Below, in pieces: positions 14,326 to 15,841 of a stretch of 15,841 nt of DNA; the stretch's first letter is position 1; the number at the start of each line of letters is the position of its first letter. Under the pieces are notes generated by a model. The model worked only from the letters and a program-made list of their open reading frames with translations. It made no database searches and had not been told where the DNA came from. Position numbers and translations under genes: made by a program. This DNA is from Candidatus Thorarchaeota archaeon (GTDB lineage Archaea > Asgardarchaeota > Thorarchaeia > Thorarchaeales > Thorarchaeaceae): the NCBI GenBank assembly GCA_018238825.1, contig JABCSP010000022.1, positions 1 through 15,841 on the forward strand, written 5' to 3'.

Positions 14326-15841
14326 CTACTTTGCAAGAGGAACTAGAACCACAATCTCTGTACCCTGAGTCGTGTCTTTTTCAACACGATTTCTTATAAA
14401 AATACTACCACCACATTGGTCGATTATTTGTCGAACAAGTTTGAATCCCATCCCATACAGTCTATGGCTCCTTTCAAAGAAGGGCGAACTCAGCATCTTC
14501 TTCAACTCATCAGGCATTCCTGAACCACTGTCAATGAAACGTACTTCGAGCATCCCTTCATCCTTCAGGCGTTGCCCTATCACAGAAATTTCAAGAGAGT
14601 CACTTGAGCAATGTTTTGCTGCATTTTGAATAAGGTTGTAGAACACATCGAAAATGAACTCATTGCAAAGGATTGCTGGTGACTTGTTAGATAAGTTAGT
14701 AGTAATCGCTAACTCTTTCTTTGGGAACTCAGCTCGTACAATTTTTACAGCACGAAGATAGATTGGATATATGTTCATTTTCTCCATTGTATGTGGAGTT
14801 TCACGGATCTGAGAGAATCTTCTAACACTGTTGACTAGAGCCATGCTTCGTGTGACTTGGGTAAGTGCTCTGTTGGCAAGTTCTTCTGTATGTGCATCTA
14901 AATTAGGTCCCGCCAGAAGTAGTTCCAAACTACCAAGAACTCCTTGGTGGATATTACCTAGATCATGGACGAGGATGTCAGTGAAGAACTCAGCAGAAGC
15001 GCGTGCTTCACGTAAAGCTGTTTCTACCATTTTACGTTCTGTGATGTCATGTATCGTTCCGAACATTCGAAGGGGCTTGCCTGACTCGTCTCGGGTGACT
15101 TCCCCTTCTTCATGCACTGTTCTTTCAATACCATCTGTCCTAACAATTCGGTGGTCAATGCTATATGGCTTACCTTCGTACATTGCATCTTTGTGTATTT
15201 TCTCGACTCTTTCTCTGTCATCTTTGTGGACAAAGTCCAGAAATGTTTGAAATGTTGGAGAAATAGTCATATCGTCTATGCCGAATATGCGAAAAACTTC
15301 ATCAGACCATGTTTCTGTATCGGTTTTAATATTCCATTCCCAGTTGCCAAGGTGTGCGATACGCTGAGCTCTGGCTAAACGAGCCTCACTTTTCAGAATC
15401 TTCTGTTGGGCTTGCTTTCGTTCGTCGATTCCTCGAAGTGCCCCGAGAATTCCTATTGGTTTTCCCTGTTCGTCACGAAGGAATGTCCTTGAGGTTTCAA
15501 CCCATATTGTCCCCCCGTTCTTGTGATATATCTGAATCTCCAGTGGAGGATCCGGTGTTTCATTTACTCCGTGCAATTCAGCTTCGAATGCCTCCTGTAG
15601 GGCTTGTCTGATTGTTTCTAAGGACTGCTCTGTTACCAATTCACTGATAGGCTTCGAGATAAGTTCTTCATCAGTGTAGCCTGTGAGTAATTTTACTGAA
15701 GGACTAATATATGTGAATTTAAAATCAAGGTTGGAAGTCCAGATCACGTCTACTATGTTCTCTGCAAGCAAGCGATAGCGTTGTTCACTAGCACGAAGTT
15801 TGTCTTCTACTTCTACGCGTTCGGTGACATCAAGCATTGTA
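14326..15841 (-). CDS. PAS-PAS sensor histidine kinase (5' end outside window)
   Basis: This is the 3' part of a sensor kinase. Its visible N-terminus (TMLDVTERVEVEDKL) is the usual end of a PAS/PAC unit, so another sensor domain probably precedes it and the ATG at 15837 is not the true start. From that Met, two PAS domains follow at about 19-140 and 150-270; the first has FTYISPSVKLLTGYTDEEL and both end in a PAC-like (D/T)ER-K motif. The phosphoacceptor region has the HDLGN box (His about 291), followed by the ATPase domain: N-box NLIQNAAKH (Asn about 405), G1 DSGSGMP (about 435) and G2 GMGFKLV (about 462). There is no membrane helix in the visible part, so cytoplasmic sensing is likely unless the missing part is anchored. 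Such kinases autophosphorylate on His and pass phosphate to a response regulator; none is in the window. The H-box type resembles archaeal PAS kinases. Confidence 0.9.
   Translation of the reverse strand, partial: TMLDVTERVEVEDKLRASEQRYRLLAENIVDVIWTSNLDFKFTYISPSVKLLTGYTDEELISKPISELVTEQSLETIRQALQEAFEAELHGVNETPDPPLEIQIYHKNGGTIWVETSRTFLRDEQGKPIGILGALRGIDERKQAQQKILKSEARLARAQRIAHLGNWEWNIKTDTETWSDEVFRIFGIDDMTISPTFQTFLDFVHKDDRERVEKIHKDAMYEGKPYSIDHRIVRTDGIERTVHEEGEVTRDESGKPLRMFGTIHDITERKMVETALREARASAEFFTDILVHDLGNIHQGVLGSLELLLAGPNLDAHTEELANRALTQVTRSMALVNSVRRFSQIRETPHTMEKMNIYPIYLRAVKIVRAEFPKKELAITTNLSNKSPAILCNEFIFDVFYNLIQNAAKHCSSDSLEISVIGQRLKDEGMLEVRFIDSGSGMPDELKKMLSSPFFERSHRLYGMGFKLVRQIIDQCGGSIFIRNRVEKDTTQGTEIVVLVPLAK

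Noticed and set aside
14831..15250. Plus-strand frame of 139 codons opposite the histidine kinase.
   Set aside because: The minus frame carries PAS and kinase motifs throughout; this is an antisense shadow.
1..15841. Searched by eye for CRISPR arrays, IS ends, integrase att-like repeats and rRNA.
   Set aside because: No regularly spaced direct repeats, transposase or integrase genes, or rRNA-like conserved blocks were seen.

Overview
This window looks like a chromosomal piece from an archaeon of moderate GC content. The archaeal signs are TATA-like boxes upstream of genes, frequent TTG starts behind Shine-Dalgarno motifs, a histidine kinase with an HDLGN H-box, and large surface proteins ending in one membrane anchor plus a short Arg/Lys tail. 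A seven-bladed WD40 protein, zinc-ribbon proteins and an isoprenylcysteine-methyltransferase-like enzyme would suit an Asgard archaeon such as Thorarchaeota, but no rRNA or other marker gene is present, so that placement is an inference. No tRNA, rRNA, CRISPR array, insertion sequence or replication origin was found, and no gene-free stretch reaches 300 bases.

Layout. Bases 1-5047 hold small, mostly single-gene units: a WD40 propeller (-), a Cys-rich zinc-binding protein (+), a zinc-ribbon/acidic-linker/coiled-coil protein (+) that converges across a terminator on a small one-helix membrane protein (-), an ICMT-like methyltransferase (+), an orphan MNT-type nucleotidyltransferase (+), and a four-helix membrane protein (-) that may have lost its tail to a frameshift. 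Bases 5246-6187 hold two related winged-helix proteins placed tail to tail; their last codons overlap in register, so both strands encode Leu-Arg-Pro-Gln. Bases 6188-12786 hold a 290-base intergenic region rich in inverted and direct repeats, followed by two surface proteins in tandem: a NosD-like beta-helix protein and a 1527-residue protein with an (alpha/alpha)6 barrel, a LamG domain, a seven-loop FG-GAP propeller and five Ig-like domains. Bases 12927-15841 hold an MFS transporter with an apparent one-base frameshift near its end, a hairpin terminator, and the 3' part of a PAS-PAS histidine kinase (-) that runs off the window.

How the genes may work together. The clearest unit is 5246-12786: a compact winged-helix regulator is transcribed divergently from a pair of anchored extracellular proteins, and related GGAAAAAAG hairpins precede both surface genes. 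A natural hypothesis is that one or both winged-helix proteins control surface-protein expression, possibly for binding or processing extracellular glycans. The MFS transporter lies directly downstream and could import a product, but it has its own ribosome binding site and nothing in the sequence ties it to the same substrate.
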